A DNA stretch of 64,000 nucleotides from Oasisia sp. SBJ-2009 (GCA_964017155.1 OZ024857.1:19684404-19748403), one strand, 5' to 3'; positions 12,601 to 27,600 are shown, counted from the stretch's first letter. The notes: generated by a model not told the origin, from the sequence alone. Numbers and translations: made by a program.

Positions 12601-15600
12601 CCTCGCCAAACTTGAGACAAATGACAGGGTTCAAGATTCCCGAAAAGTTTGACCCAGGGACGAGAGAATCGGCCAGCAGACGGCGCCTCCTGAATGTGGC
12701 ATCGGGAGAATCAGCCGTGTAGTTGAGACCCTTGCTGTTTTCTATGAAGAGGCGGAGGATCTGATTGGGATTGCCGTCGTACACGCCCAGGAAGCCATTG
12801 TCGCCCACTTCGACCAGGTTCATAGGTTCAGGGGGCGTGTCAAGACCCTCGCACATGTCAGGGCTGATTGCATTGCGCCAGTTACCCACTCGACGCATGT
12901 TCTTTGCAGTGATATTCTGTAATAATAAGAATAAAGCTTTATTGCCATATTCAACGTGCATTACATGATGAATAGGGAATGTAGTCTGGCGTTGACTCAT
13001 ATAGTGCCTATGTATAAAAAAAAAGAAATATGGCAAATAAATATAAGATATAGATATAAGATATACGTTGTACATGATTTGTTCTTTAAAATGAAAACAA
13101 TATTTTTAAATAATAAATAAATTAAGACAAAATTCAAATAATAGACTATCTATTTAACAATAAGTGTGGTGTAAACTAGTTAATAAATAAATAAATGTCC
13201 TTTAAAATTGTTTAATATATATATATATATATATATAAATTATCTTCTAAAAATATAATTTTAATTAGTAGACATACATTATAAGAGGACTAAAATATCA
13301 TTTAAAATTATGTTTACAATTTCTGTAGACCAAAACAATAAAACTGTCACGATAGTTCTTTTACTACTTGGTGGTTTACTTAAAAATATAAACAAAAAAT
13401 TAAACAATGTTTTATCAACATTTAGCCAAACTGTACATTATGACATGTTTATGGTTTGTTGGAATAAATAGATTCTTTATACATACATTTTCATTTCTTC
13501 ATTGAACTTTCTGTGAAACCACATCATGCGATATACAATCGCTTATTGTAATGTTGACCCAATAGGCCTTTACTATGAAATTTACGGCTGATACCTAACA
13601 CTCCCCTAATGTTTAAGAACCCTAATAACAACAAATTCTAGACATTTACCTTACCAGGATTAGCTAAAAAATAAATCCAAACTGTCAACCCCGTCCTACG
13701 TGTAAAAAGCCTAAGAAAGGAGGAGGGAGCTAAAACCACCACAAATCACAAAACTATTGGTTGCTTTGCTTGTTTGCACCTCGTAAATGTTATTATGAGG
13801 GTTCTTACACATACTTCGCATGTACTGTACTTACAACTTTCAATATGCAAAATTATTTATTTTTCACTTCTTAACACACTACCGAATGGGGAGTTTTCGG
13901 AAAAGCTGTATGCTTTGCATGAACAGGTAAATGTGAATGACCATATAAGTCACTGTCTATAGCCACTTTTGCAGCAGTTCTCCGTGCTGTAAGTAAGTAA
14001 GTAAAAGCTTTATTTCTTGGTGGTAACCATGTCACGTCTTATATCGTGAGTTTCAATGGGCCATCATCTTACATGCATACATACATCATATACATACATA
14101 CAATAAAGCTTTAGATAAAATATATAGTTCACAACAATACAAATATAACTACAGTAGTAATAAATAGATAAAAATAAATCAACTGTAATTATAAACAAAT
14201 ACATATTATTAAAATATAATTAAATAAAAAATATTTAAATAATTAAAAACAATTACATTAATAAATTATTTAACATTATTTAAAAGAAAATATATTGATT
14301 ATAATAAATACTTTATATAAAATAGGTCGATAGCATTATTGTATTAAAAAATAAACATTAATTAAAAGAATTTACCATTTCATTTGTTTACAATATTCTG
14401 TGTGACATTGTTTCGTACTCTATGAAAATAAAATATAAAGTATAAATAATTAAACGTACTACATTTCAAATACAGTGTATATGATAACAACGACATAATT
14501 GCATTTGCACCCTATGCACCTCCTAACATAGGCAACAGGTACCCCAGCTGTACCTTCATGGTTCCATCAGCACTCTTGATCTGCAGGAAGGGTTCGGCAG
14601 GCGGGGCGGGGCACTGGAACGTGATACGGTCTCGCTGCTGTGTGCGACATTCCTCGTCACAGATCTCCAGCAGGTCATCTGTCTTACACTTGCACTTGCC
14701 CAGGAGCCGGTCCAGGCCGATGTAGCTGTCCTTGCCGTCACACTCCTGCGTGGGGACGACGTGTATTGTCAAATGCACACGGTTCTCGAGATGATGTGTA
14801 TTTCGGACGATGTGTATTGTCAAATGCACAAAGGTTTTGAGATGATGTGTATTGTCAAATGCAATTTTGGAGACAATGTGTATTGAAGACAATGTGTATT
14901 GGAGACAATGTGTATTGTCAAATGCACACGATTTTGGAGACGATGTGTATTGGAGACAATGTGTATTGTCAAATGCACACGATTTTGGAGACGATGTGTA
15001 TTGGAGACAATGTGTATTGTCAAAGGCACAACGTTTTGGTGACGTGTATCGAGATTATGTGTATTGTCAAATGCACAACGTTTTGGAGACGTGTATTGGA
15101 GACAATGTGTATTGTTAAATGCACAAAGGTTTGGTACTAGTATAACAAGGTGAAGGTATGTTCCTATATGCCAAAGTATTCAATCCTGTCGTCTGCTCAG
15201 AATGTTTAACCTTTCACTCCTAGCAAACCGGCTCAGTTGGAAACTCTCTCAACTTCTCTGCGAAGCATTATTTATTCTGCTGGAATTACTGCTGGAATTA
15301 CTGCATGGAGGTTACTCGCAGTAAGATATCCCCCAAAGTATTCATTCATATAGTAAATTAAATTAATGCAACGTAGTACGAACAAGCCAGATTATCTTGA
15401 TCAAGAAACTAACTTTCCATTTACTACACCACCGCGCCACACCATGGTTTATGTTTTCTAAGTGGTCCTACCTTGCTGATACAGTAGGTGTCCCACTGTT
15501 CTTGGGTCCAACACAACCCATGTTGGGTGCGGATCTGGGTGGGTCCACACAAGTCGTAGACGTGTTTGACACAGTCCTGTTCCCGGCCTGGCATGGTCCG

Positions 15601-18600
15601 GTAGCCAGCACTGCACGGACAACTACGGTCACTCGGCTGTAGGCAAACAACAAACAAGTGTACAGACTACAGTGTGTTCTTCTCCGTTTGGCAATTTCTA
15701 AATATCTTGCCGATCTCTTGCTATCAAGTAAACCACTCCCACTGTTTTGCAGCAGTTCATTGATGGTTCTACCTACACACTTGACCTTGTCGTATTTGGT
15801 TAAACTAATTTCACAACTGCTCACTGGTCTAACCTCTTCCGTTTTGACTTTGTAAAAATAAATATCTTTACAGATAGATAAGGCATTATAATAACTTTAT
15901 GAGTTATGGATGTGGATGTTTTAAAAGTTTCAATAGAAAACTTCTTCTATTACCAGTTTTCTGATGAAGATTGCTGATAGCATTCAAAACATCTCTAGTA
16001 CATTTACTGTGATAAAATAATGTTGTATTTTAAATAGATTAATATAGTATTAAGATAAAACGCATTCAATATGCAATATATCGATAATATACAAATTTAT
16101 AAGAATGTACAAATTTATCATACCAACTTCATGCAGTGTTAACAAGGTCAAACAGAGGGAGGAATGACGGCTATTCCAACAGCACCCACCTGGAAGTCCC
16201 TCCCGGCACCCGTGCATTCACACAAGGGTTGGCCGGTGGCTTTCTGGGTCGCCTCTCCCCCACAGGAGAAGCACCCTGCCTGGCCCAGCAGGTGGTTGAA
16301 GTGGTCCACCGGACACTCAATGCAGTCTGATACCTGCCCCATGTACTTGTTGGGGTTGTACCTGCCCTGGGGGCAAGGGTAGGGTATGGAGCTGTTCATT
16401 GGACAGTAATAACCTGAAAATTAATATGATTCTGTATGACGTGACCCGTCACTGCATGCAACAAGAAGTTGTTTTATATGCGACACTGGAATTGTCAACA
16501 AACGTTTTGTCAATAAAATACAATAAACTTAAAAACCATGACAACTACCCTTACCATGGGTAATTATTTTGACTTCGCCCACGTTTATGTAACTTTCACA
16601 ATTCAATTTCAAGCGTAATTAATCTGTACAGTGTATGGATACCTTTAATATCTAAAGTTTAAATAAAATTCTAGTCTTAATCATGCAGATTGCATTGATA
16701 TGTGAGTACAGGTGAATCAAACATGTAAATAGTATTGTCTGAATCAGCAGTGTCATAAAGTGCCATATATCCCTGTCACTCAGTCAGTGATGACATTTGA
16801 TGACATTCCTAGCACACGTAGCCTGTTGATGATACACACACTTTAAAGGACAAAAAAAGGCTACGGCTTCGTGTCATACACCTAATAGAGTTTAGACAAA
16901 GTAACAATTTCCACATATACTCAATTTTTTAACGTCAGCGGTTTACTCAGAATGTGACTTTAAAGTCTAAAATTCTAACGAAATCCACGATCGTCTGGAC
17001 GCCGCCATAGGTGAAGGGTTAATTTGGCTTGGCCATTCAGCGCGCGGCATTCTATATCTCGGTCAGCTTCCGGCGACGTCGTTATGGGTCAACAACTTCG
17101 AGTCTTTGACAGTTCGTTCAGTTGGCGTGACATCTAGCAGCTGCTTATAGACGTATATCTAAATCTGTGGTTAAATCTATGGTAAACTTGAGTAATTATG
17201 CCTTCGTGTTTGGCATATGGTTGCAATAATAGTTGAAACAACCGGTAATATTGAAGCAATGGATTCACATTGGTGATTTGCGGGCATACTGTTTGGCACT
17301 TTGCTCGGTCCATTTTTAGGAGAAATGCTTTGATGTAGACATGTATCATCAGTTGATGGGATGATTTCAGCGACAACAATAATAGATAACTTTATATTTA
17401 CCGTCATCAGCATGTTACGCGCGTTGCCGAGTTGCAGCCATTTCATGACAACAGCCAAACCCTATGCAGGGAATCTACGTGGAAAGCGCCTCGATCACCG
17501 TCGTGACGTCATTCTTCGTCTAAGATGGGGTAACGCATAGAATTTGGATGGCTGGGTGTTAAAAAATATTTTTCTGGTAAACCGCTGGCGTTAAAAAATA
17601 TGTGGAAATTGTTACTTTATATTAACTCTATTAGGTGTATGCCACGTAAAAGTTAACTTTGTTTGTCCTTTAAAGGAAGCCAAAAGGGAAATATTACGTG
17701 ATATGCACGTGAAAGAGCTAATACAAAGCAACCATTCTGAACGGTAATCACATTTTTAACGACAGTGGTTTATTAGTAAAATAATTTCAAAGTGGATAAT
17801 TTCACTGAAATCCTCGGCTCCGTAGAGGCGGCCATTAACGCGCCCCGGTCCGCCTCTTCCTGTTGTATAACCATTCAGCACGCAGAACCGGCCTTAAAGT
17901 CACGTGTCCGATGACGCATAATAATGCTTATCGCCGTTGTAAACACAATGTTGTCAGATACCCGAACTTCGAAGAAGAACATCCGTTCGAAGAACCTTGC
18001 TTCAAATGGGATGTTTCTCATCGTATATAGTGGGTCAAGATCCGCAGAAACGTTGGCGACGTCGAGTTTTGAAATTTAGAGCTGTGCAAACGATATTGGC
18101 GCGATATTTAATCACCAACGATAGTCGTTGAAACGGGTTACCGGTCGAAACCTTCCATCGCCGTAGCCAAGTCAGCGCGCGCAAGAAGGTTAGTAAATAT
18201 TAAGTCTTCTGTGTCTAAATTATTTAAATCTTGTACCATTAGACACATTGCGATGTCTGTCGTTATGACTTATGTACATACTGATATATTTTATAAACAT
18301 CCACCACAGTTAACGTTCTAGAAGGTATGTACATGACATGGGATCATGGAGCCGCTAACTAGGTCTAGGACCAAGTCCAAGCGAGTTAAACCGTTCGATA
18401 TTGTTATTCATTATTATTAGTTTTATTTTATCCTACATTGAATGGTATCACGTTTGCATGAACAGAGGCATATAAATAAGGTAAAGCTACATGTGTTAAA
18501 CATGACCGTAACATTAAAACACAGCTGAATGCAAGCCAGATCATAGATGTCCCCATCAATTCGCATGAACGATAATATAGCACCTAGATTTTGGTTGGTT

Positions 18601-21600
18601 TATTTCATTCTCTGGGCAATCAATACAGATTGAAATAGGTACATAAAACATGCAAAATATATTTGTTAAAATAGATTGAAATAATATATAATTTAAAACA
18701 TTAGCATAAATAAAAAATTAATTAAAAAAGTAGAGAATAATTTATTTGAAATGTATCTATAAAGGTAAATTAAATATGTTAAGACATTAAAACATATTTT
18801 CTTTGATTATTTGAATAAACTTAAAAATTACTTTAATAAAATATTTTAATAAATACTTTAAAACATTAAAATAAATAGGTCTAAAGAATAAATTAAGGTT
18901 TTACAATATTCACTAAATAAGTTTTCAAAAATACTGCCTTTCATAGTTACGCAGTTCCTATTGTCAGGTTGACCACTGTGAATGTGCCAGCATGCCTGCA
19001 ATATTTTTCAGTAAATATATTATTCAAACATCACAAACTGGCATTGCGAATGTTGTTTTCAATCATGTTATTCGTTCAGCGAAACACACAATTACAAATT
19101 CTGTGTGCTGTGTCAGTTCAGATACTAATACATTGATACTAGGACATGTTACAGGCTTACAGTAAAGGATGAATAATTAGCTATGATGAGACATAACTTA
19201 TGTACTGTAAAAATTACTTTGCAAATTTGCAATATTGCCTTTATTGGTAGGTAGAGTTTCTTGAAATATTGGGACACACTCAGCAAACAAGAAGAAACAT
19301 TAACACACCCCAATAACAGACTAGCATAATATACTAGATGGAACGAGTCAACGAGGATTTGTAGATATCCCACAAGATCAGTCGGTAAACATTTGGTACC
19401 AGTTTCTTCCCCACAATAAGAGTGCAAATCACTAACCTAATTCAATAATAATTTAATCCAATAGTTTAGCAAGTAAGTCAGATGATCCACCATGCACATT
19501 GACGTGATGTGTCAATATGACATTTTGCCAGTTAAAATATACATTGTCATAGATATTCCTGTTCGATTGATATTTTGAGGTGCCAACGTTTGTGTTTATT
19601 GGATAATAGAATCTGAAGCACTTAAATGTCATTATAACAATTTTTTTTATTAAAGACAACCACACTTGATAACAAGCCACTGTATATAAGATACAACATG
19701 ACACAAATATTTAGCAGTACAGCATGTCCTGTTTATTTATAGGATGGAACCATGGCTCTAGCAAGAACGTCCGGCCACGTCCTAGCGAACCTTGACAACA
19801 TGGCTGTTTTCTGGTCAAGACGCAAGTAATTGGAGCTGCAGAAGACACTACAGCTGTATGTTTACCTGCAGATCCACCACACTGTGGTGGGAAGAATGAG
19901 TGAATGGTGAATTACATCTTTGTCAGAACTCTGGCCGCTGCCCACAATGACTGTCCATGTCAGAATTGCAATCCTTGGTTCAGATATGCCCTAGCTAATG
20001 AAAGAAGGTCTGCTGGTGTCAAGAGTCAGTTGATTTGTTCATTGACAATCCAACTGCTTATTCACAAATCAACTGATAATTCGCAAGGGCAGCAGTCAAC
20101 AAGTGCCAAGTGTTATCCTAGATCTTGTTCTCTGCTGAGAGCACAGAAGTTCGATCTTATGGCCGGTATACACTGGTATGACTCTCTGTACCCTTCGACC
20201 AAACCTGTCATGGATCCACCGGGTAAAATTCTCTGTATATGGCCGACTTGGACTCCTGAAATAAAATAAGGCTTAAATAAATATATCAACTATGTATAGT
20301 GGCACAGTGGTTTAAGGCTTTGGACTTGGCTTCAGACTCTCAACTACGAGAACGAAACCATGTGCTGCTGTGTCGAACCTTGGGCAAGTCTGTTCACCCG
20401 TCATTGCTCCAATTCACTCGGCTGTGTAAACAAGTAACTGGCTATTGACAGTGGTGGATATTTGTAACACGAACCGTCTTGATTCATTAATTACAGCTTG
20501 GCTGGATGCTTCCCACAGTCATGAGATGGTGTTTAACTGAATAGGTATGCCAGGGAGTAAAGTGTAAAGCACTTTGGACAATGCTGAGCAGACATGGGGT
20601 CAAATACGTTGACATTTATTTAAATACAAATACTCTTGAGGAATCCAAATACATTTAATTACTAAACATCAATTACGTTACTTAAAACTATTTAAATACT
20701 TTCAAATACAAATGTATTTGACCCCATGTCTGAGGATTGGATACTGCACTATATAAGAACTGTGTTGACAGGTGACATATGAAAATGGAGGTAACTCAAT
20801 CCATTATCATTGTAGAAAATACAATAGAATACATGTTCTGTTTTTATAAAATCACTGGAACTTTTTTCAATTCTCACATAGTGGACAACTGGCCATGCTA
20901 CTCGAAATGTTCTAGAATGATCCTACATCATTTACTGTTAAACCTAATTTTTTGGGTATATTTCTACTATGGAATAATGTGTGGTGTTTTCATTGTATGA
21001 AATGTCATTTGTATTATATAAAATGTTTGGTGTTCTGGTTACTCTAATGTTATTTTCATTGTCAATAAATTGTGAGCAACACATTTCACTGTTGTTATAA
21101 ATACATGAACATAATATTATACTTACATCTTTGTTGGCAGATATATGTGACATTTGGAAGCACTGTCTGCTATAAAATCCATGGCCATTTGTAATATATC
21201 ATGGCACATCTGAAACAGAACCAGATGTATAAATGAGTTTTTCATGAATAAGAAATATTATTAGCACAATATAGAACATCACAGCTACTATTATGGTTAC
21301 CTTGACACGACAACAAAGTTACATTGCAATTAAGACCACCACAGAATATACATAAATATATCCACATATGTTATAGTTTAGAATATTTGTTCTGCTAGTT
21401 GTGTTACTTTTACCCAGTTCAAAATGGTTATTTTTAATAGAGACATATATTCAGCTAAAAACAACTTTATTATTCAGCATGAAGTTGATTTCATAAAGAA
21501 CATGGGTGGTGATTTTCTTTCTTTATTTAGCCCTCCAGAATTAGGCTCCAAACCCTCGCTTTAAATATACCACGCCTATTAAAAGAACAATCAATATTGA

Positions 21601-24600
21601 CACACATCTGTTTTTTAGTCGCACAGGTCATGCTATGTCAATAATACAAAAAACATGCCACAGTCGCTGCTGTTAATATAATAATGTCCAGTATTTGAAA
21701 AAACAACAATTAATCTGCATTTTTTCCACATTTCAATGATTTGTGGGCAATTTGGAAATTGATTCCTGAAAACATGGGCGAAGGACCGAGCCTGTCACTC
21801 TGTCAGTCTGTGTCAGGCTGAGATAAATCGGAGAGCCATGACCCCATATGTGATATGATGTGTTTCAAATTGGGTAACTTCAAGTTGTGTATAACATATC
21901 CGACACTACACCACTGACTTGGAGAATAATACATGGCACCGAATGCGAGGTGGCCATCAGCATATCTGTCAGTGACAGTGTCACTGACCCACCATCGACT
22001 CCGTTGGCGTTGATATTTTAATTACTTAAATTAACATCCAGCCCAGATTTCATAATGAACATTTAGGGCAACATTTCTCATATTAGACACATAAATGCTT
22101 ACCTTCACCGACAGATTTTTGAGTCTTCCTCCTAACAATACAGTTACAGTAACGGGTATCCAAAGTAACAGCATACATTCGCCTTTCGAAGTTTCGGCGA
22201 GTTTCGACCACTTGTCGATCACTCAATGTCGCCTCGGCTTGTTACTCGCCTCTGCATTTCGGCTTCCGGCGGGTCTTCTTTACCAGGTTTACCAGCGCGT
22301 TCAGTTCTATCTTGAAAATGTTGGCCCTTATCGTTGCAATCGAAATTCAGCTATTTCTGAACGAAAATCAGGTCGGTTCGCCTACACGAATCGGATGTAC
22401 ACAGCGCCACCTAGCGATTATTTTTAAATACAGAATTGCCAGACTGCGAGCATTATTGACGTCACACATCAGTCAAAATGGCGCAACTTACAAACTTTGA
22501 TAGAAAAGGTGTTCAGATTTTTTTTACTAATAAACCATTGACATTAAAAATGTGATTACCGTTCAAAATAGTTTGTTTTTATTTACTCTTTCACGTGCAT
22601 AGCATGTAACTTTTCGGTTTTGCGTTCCTTTAAGTCCACATTTACACTTTAGGTGAGAGGATCTTGCACATCTTCTTGCACAAAATCACCAACAGACGGT
22701 CTTCCTGCATTCAATCTATCTTCCAAGACACAGGTAAGGGGGGAGGATGAACAAATGTGCCCAATTCTCAAAATGGCCCTCACAATTAACAGTCCAGTGC
22801 TCTAGGGCCGAGCTATCACCTCAGACTTCTTACAGTACCTTCTGGACATGGGTAGGAGTTGGTCATGCTGTAGCCAAACACCTCTGTGTTATTGTCCAGT
22901 GGCCGGTCAGTCCACGCCCTCTCCTTACACACGACCCCGGGACGACAGGGGCGACACTCGAGGCGGTCGGGGTGGTTGCCATAGTAACCAGGGCGACAAG
23001 GCTCGCAGGTGTCTTCGAACACCGACTGGTTTGAACCGTCGTACATCTTGTATCCGAGTGGACATTTCACTGCTTCGATGGCTCCTGTGGGAAATATATC
23101 TCAGTCACAGATCAGGGCAACCTACAGAGACCCTTATCTTTAACCCTTAAAACCCTTTCAGTGAAATGTATTCTGACTGTGGACAGCATTCTTTTACAGT
23201 ATATTTATTTACCTATGTAATTTGTATTGTAGCCAACTGTACAAATGATATTACCAGATTTAGCTATTTATTATCGTTTTATCTGTACAGCATATTGATC
23301 CTTCAAGATGGAATCAGCAGTTAAACATATATTACTGAATAGACCCAGACTAGTTTATTCATAGTCTGTATTACATGGTATTATAGTTTTCCTTGCACAT
23401 CCTAATAAATCGCACCTCTGAGCTGGCCGTTCACTATCTCTGTGGGGCAGTAGTGGCCGTAGGGACACACTTTGGGATACTCGGACATCAGTGGACACCA
23501 GAATCCAGGGGGGCATGGCTGCTGGGTCATTGACCGGTTGCAGTAGTAACCTGAAACACACACAAGAGGGGAAGGAATGTTATCAAGACATTGTAATTAA
23601 ATCAAACTTAATATGCATGATTACGGTGATATTTTTCTGATTGATGTATAAGATATATTTTGATTTTGTCAACTTTATATTGATTTAGATTTGTCTGTCA
23701 GTATAAAATGTTTCAAGCAGTATTAAATGTTCTCCTGTAGCTCACAGGTCACATATACATGGGTAAAACACTTGTCTGAATTATCATTACCATAGATGCA
23801 CCACACATCCTGGTAAACATTATATATTATTACTGACAACTCGTCTGTCACCTCAGAGATATCATTCAACCTTGACCAACCTAACCATGTAATGGGGTTG
23901 AGAATTAGCCCTCCCGGAAATAAACCCCCTGGAAAAAAGCCCCCCCTGGAAATAAACCACCCTGTACATTTTTCTGGGAGGACTTACTTCCATATTTCCT
24001 GTGATACCTGTGTAATCAGATCACTCAGGGAACAAACTTTTTCTACTGAATACACAACTCCTTAAAGACCATCATTGAAACTAGAAGGAAAACTAACACA
24101 TTGCACTAAACCTTACAGATAATGAGTTGGTTCATATCAGGTACTCGTCAAGCATAATAGGAAATAGTTTCTTTGACATGACATGTCCTTTGGCCATTTT
24201 GCCAGTCAGAATACAGACACAGGTGAAGGATAGACAGAACGATGACTATGTACCTGGCTGGCAGATAGTCTGGATCTGAGAACCCGGGGGGCAGAAGTAG
24301 CCCTGGTCACACTGGGTGCCGTTGATGGTCGAGTTTGTGTCTGGACAGAAGTAGCCGGCCAGACACAGGTCACAGTCGGTCCAGTTGGCAGCTCCCTCCT
24401 CGGACCTACACAGACGATTCAGTTTGAAATAAGACTCAAACAAGGATGTTTAAATTCTAAAGATTATAATACTCTAAAAATCTTGTCTACAAATGTGGGA
24501 TGGATGTATCCAGGGTTTATTGTTGGTTTCTGAATTACTGCTGCTCGAACAACGCAAATATTTATCCCTGCAATTTACACATAGCGGACTGTTTGACTGT

Positions 24601-27600
24601 TATGTCAATGTCAAGCATCTGCTGATATAATGAATTCGCAATGTCCAAATGACTAAACAATAAAACGAATAATGGCTATATTTAACGAGAAATGTTTAGG
24701 TTATATTATTTCTTTTACAGTGATATAAAAATATTTCATTCTGGATTGGCTATTTCATGGAAAACGATACCCTGAAACATATACAAAGTTTTAAAGAAAT
24801 AAAAAAATTCACATAATCTATAAGACGAGAAAATATTTAAAATATTTCATACTGGATGCAGCTAATTTAAAATAATAAATAAGAAAAAAAATCATCAATG
24901 GTGTTTGGGGAATTTTAATGATCCACACACAACATATGTTAAATTTTATGGTAACATTTCAAATTACCACATTAAGTTTTTAATGCCATATAACAACAAA
25001 ATAATTAATACTAGTCAATGAGAGTTACCTGAATGTCCCCGGTGGGCAGGGGATAGGGCTGTGGGTGGCCTCGGGGCAGTAGTACCCCGCGGGACATGGG
25101 CTGACATCGTAATGTGCCATGCCCTCGTCTTTACAGTAATATCCGGCCCGACACGGCTTACAGTCCAGGAGACTGCGGCCACCCAACTGGTCATTGTAGG
25201 TCATCCTCGGACACGCCTGGATGGTCTCGTTGTAGGGGCAGTAGTGACCCTGGGTGCAGGGTCGGGGGATGACCGCGTTGAGAGGACAGATGAGACCGGC
25301 TGGACACACGTCACACTCGGCCGCGAAGGCCGCGCCCACGTAGTTGATGACAAAACCAGGGATGCAGGTCTGGGGCTCAGTCGTACCTGGCGGGTGACAG
25401 CGGGAGTCAGATGGACTTGGTGAGTTCAGCTAGCGAACTTGTACTTTAACTGCTAGATTGTCTCAACCAAGTGAATTTGTACTTTAACTGCTAGATTGTC
25501 TCAACGAAGTGAACTTGTACTTTAACTGCTAGATTGTCTCAACGAAGTGAACTTGTACTTTAACTGCTAGATTGTCTCAACCAAGCGAACTTGTACTTTA
25601 ACTGCTAGATTGTCTCAACCAAGCGAACTTGTACTTTAACTGCTAGATTGTCTCAACCAAGTGAACTTGTACTTTAACTGCTAGATTGTCTCAACGAAGT
25701 GAACTTGTACTTTAACTGCTAGATTGTCTCAACGAAGTGAACTTGTACTTTAACTGCTAGATTGTCTCAACGAAGTGAACTTGTACTTTAACTGCTAGAT
25801 TGTCTCAACGAAGTGAACTTGTACTTTAACTGCTAGATTGTCTCAAACAAGCGAACTTGTACTTTAACTGCTAGATTGTCTCAACGAAGTGAACTTGTAC
25901 TTTAACTGCTAGATTGTCTCAACCAAGTGAATTTGTACTTTAACTGCTAGATTGTCTCAACGAAGTGAACTTGTACTTTAACTGCTAGATTGTCTCAACG
26001 AAGTGAACTTGTACTTTAACTGCTAGATTGTCTCAACCAAGTGAACTTGTACTTTAACTGCTAGATTGTCTCAACGAAGTGAACTTGTACTTTAACTGCT
26101 AGATTGTCTCAACCAAGCGAACTTGTACTTTAACTGCTAGATTGTCTCAACCAAGCGAACTTGTACTTTAACTGCTAGATTGTCTCAACCAAGTGAACTT
26201 GTACTTTAATTGCTAAATCATCTAAACCAAGTGAACTTGTACCTTAATTGCTAGATCATCTAAACCAAGTGAACTTGTACTTTGCTAGATCATCTAAGCC
26301 AAGTGAACTTGTACTTTGCTAGATCATCTAAGCCAATTGGGGTAGTGAGTTGGGTTTGGTAAGTTTAGTTAGCAGACTTTTACTTTGGTAGATTGTCTCA
26401 ACCGGGTGATTAATCACACTTGTAGAAAACCCACACTTGTATAAATCAAAACACAGAAAGTACACTGTATTGAAAGAATATAACCAGAACCATCTGTAGT
26501 TCCCAATCAGGGATGATCATTACATGCCTGACACATGGAAAAATACCAAACAATATCTAAAAATTGCTTTTACCTATTATATTTTGAATCATATATAATT
26601 CTTAGATTTTGTATTTACTGTACTCTCAAATAAAGGTATTTTTATATATAATTGAATAATTAAACGGCGTCTATATGGGTAAATTTTATTTGAGATTATA
26701 TACTTTGCAAATTCAACAGTGTGTTATTCACTTCTAATCAGAGACAGATCTTTCAATATTTGTGTTTTAAAAGGTTAGCAAGATACCATGCTAAATAACA
26801 ACATGCCTTTAGTGAAATGTACAACTGAGCGTTTGAATACAAACAGGTACAATGGAAGAGATGCATAAACTGTAACGGCCATCAGTGGGTTCAAACAAAC
26901 TTACCTGCCGGACAATAGTAGCCATATGGACATGGCTCCCCTATAGATGGGTCAGTTGTATTCGAAAATGGGTAGGGTGAGGGGTTGCCAAGACGACACA
27001 AGAACCCTGCGGCACAGTCCCCTGTGATGCGACCATTCTTGCAGTATTTACCTGCAGACAACAAGTACATCTGTCACAGGAAGCACAGTGAGAGTGAGCC
27101 AGTGGTATAGATGATATCAGTTAGGTTGTAGTGTTCTGTTATGGGCTTCAGTGCATCAACAGTCTATGCCTATTCTCAGCTTTTGGTGAAAGACAGAAAA
27201 ATACTTTAACATTAACTAATATTTTATATTATGTTGAATTGTTAAGCTAGGACAGTGTGCTTGTGGGAGAGTATACATACAAGTGTGCATGCATGCATGC
27301 ATGCATTTGTCTGCTTACAAGAATAACATTTTGCATAAACCAATCATTATTAAATTTTGGTCCAGTATTAAACAGTATGTTAAGAGACTGATATAAAATG
27401 TAGGGAGACTGAGGGGATGGTTGCCCCTAATTGTGGCAGCTGGTGGTGTCACCACCCCCCAAACCATGGCATTGATGTGATGGGAAGATACATTTCACAT
27501 GTGTTAAAAACAACTGCTAATGGAAATTATTGAACCCACCAATGCATTAGTCTCACTTAACCCAATCTAGCTCGGCTGCGTAATTTTGCTGAGAAGACAG

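Larger units (their letters stand above)
17668..22634. mobile_element. ~5 kb TIR DNA element abutting the short one
   Basis: Left arm 17668-17790 and right arm 22513-22634 are inverted repeats of about 120 bp: CCTTTAAAGGAA end, TATGCACGTGAAAGAG, GAACGGTAATCACATTTTTA, CAGTGGTTTATTAGTAAAA. These arms share the TTTTTAACGnCAGnGGTTTA core with the neighbour at 16841-17677, so the two are related families. The interior has no recognisable transposase; it contains a SINE, AT-rich filler and spliced-looking transcript candidates. Confidence 0.7.

Noticed and set aside
11464..12916. Copper-binding cupredoxin
   Set aside because: Strand pattern is suggestive but the usual His, Cys and Met ligands cannot be identified.
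19904..20269. 121-codon plus-strand frame as a transposase gene
   Set aside because: No motif of any transposase or other family; it ends at a polyadenylation-like signal and is probably untranslated.
25061..25423. Plus-strand frame of 120 codons opposite exon 44 (and similar ones opposite exons 47, 23, 3)
   Set aside because: GC-rich antisense shadows of well-supported exons.
25434..26340. Possible CRISPR-like array of 38-bp repeats
   Set aside because: Units are contiguous without spacers, and the setting is an intron of an animal gene; it is a minisatellite.
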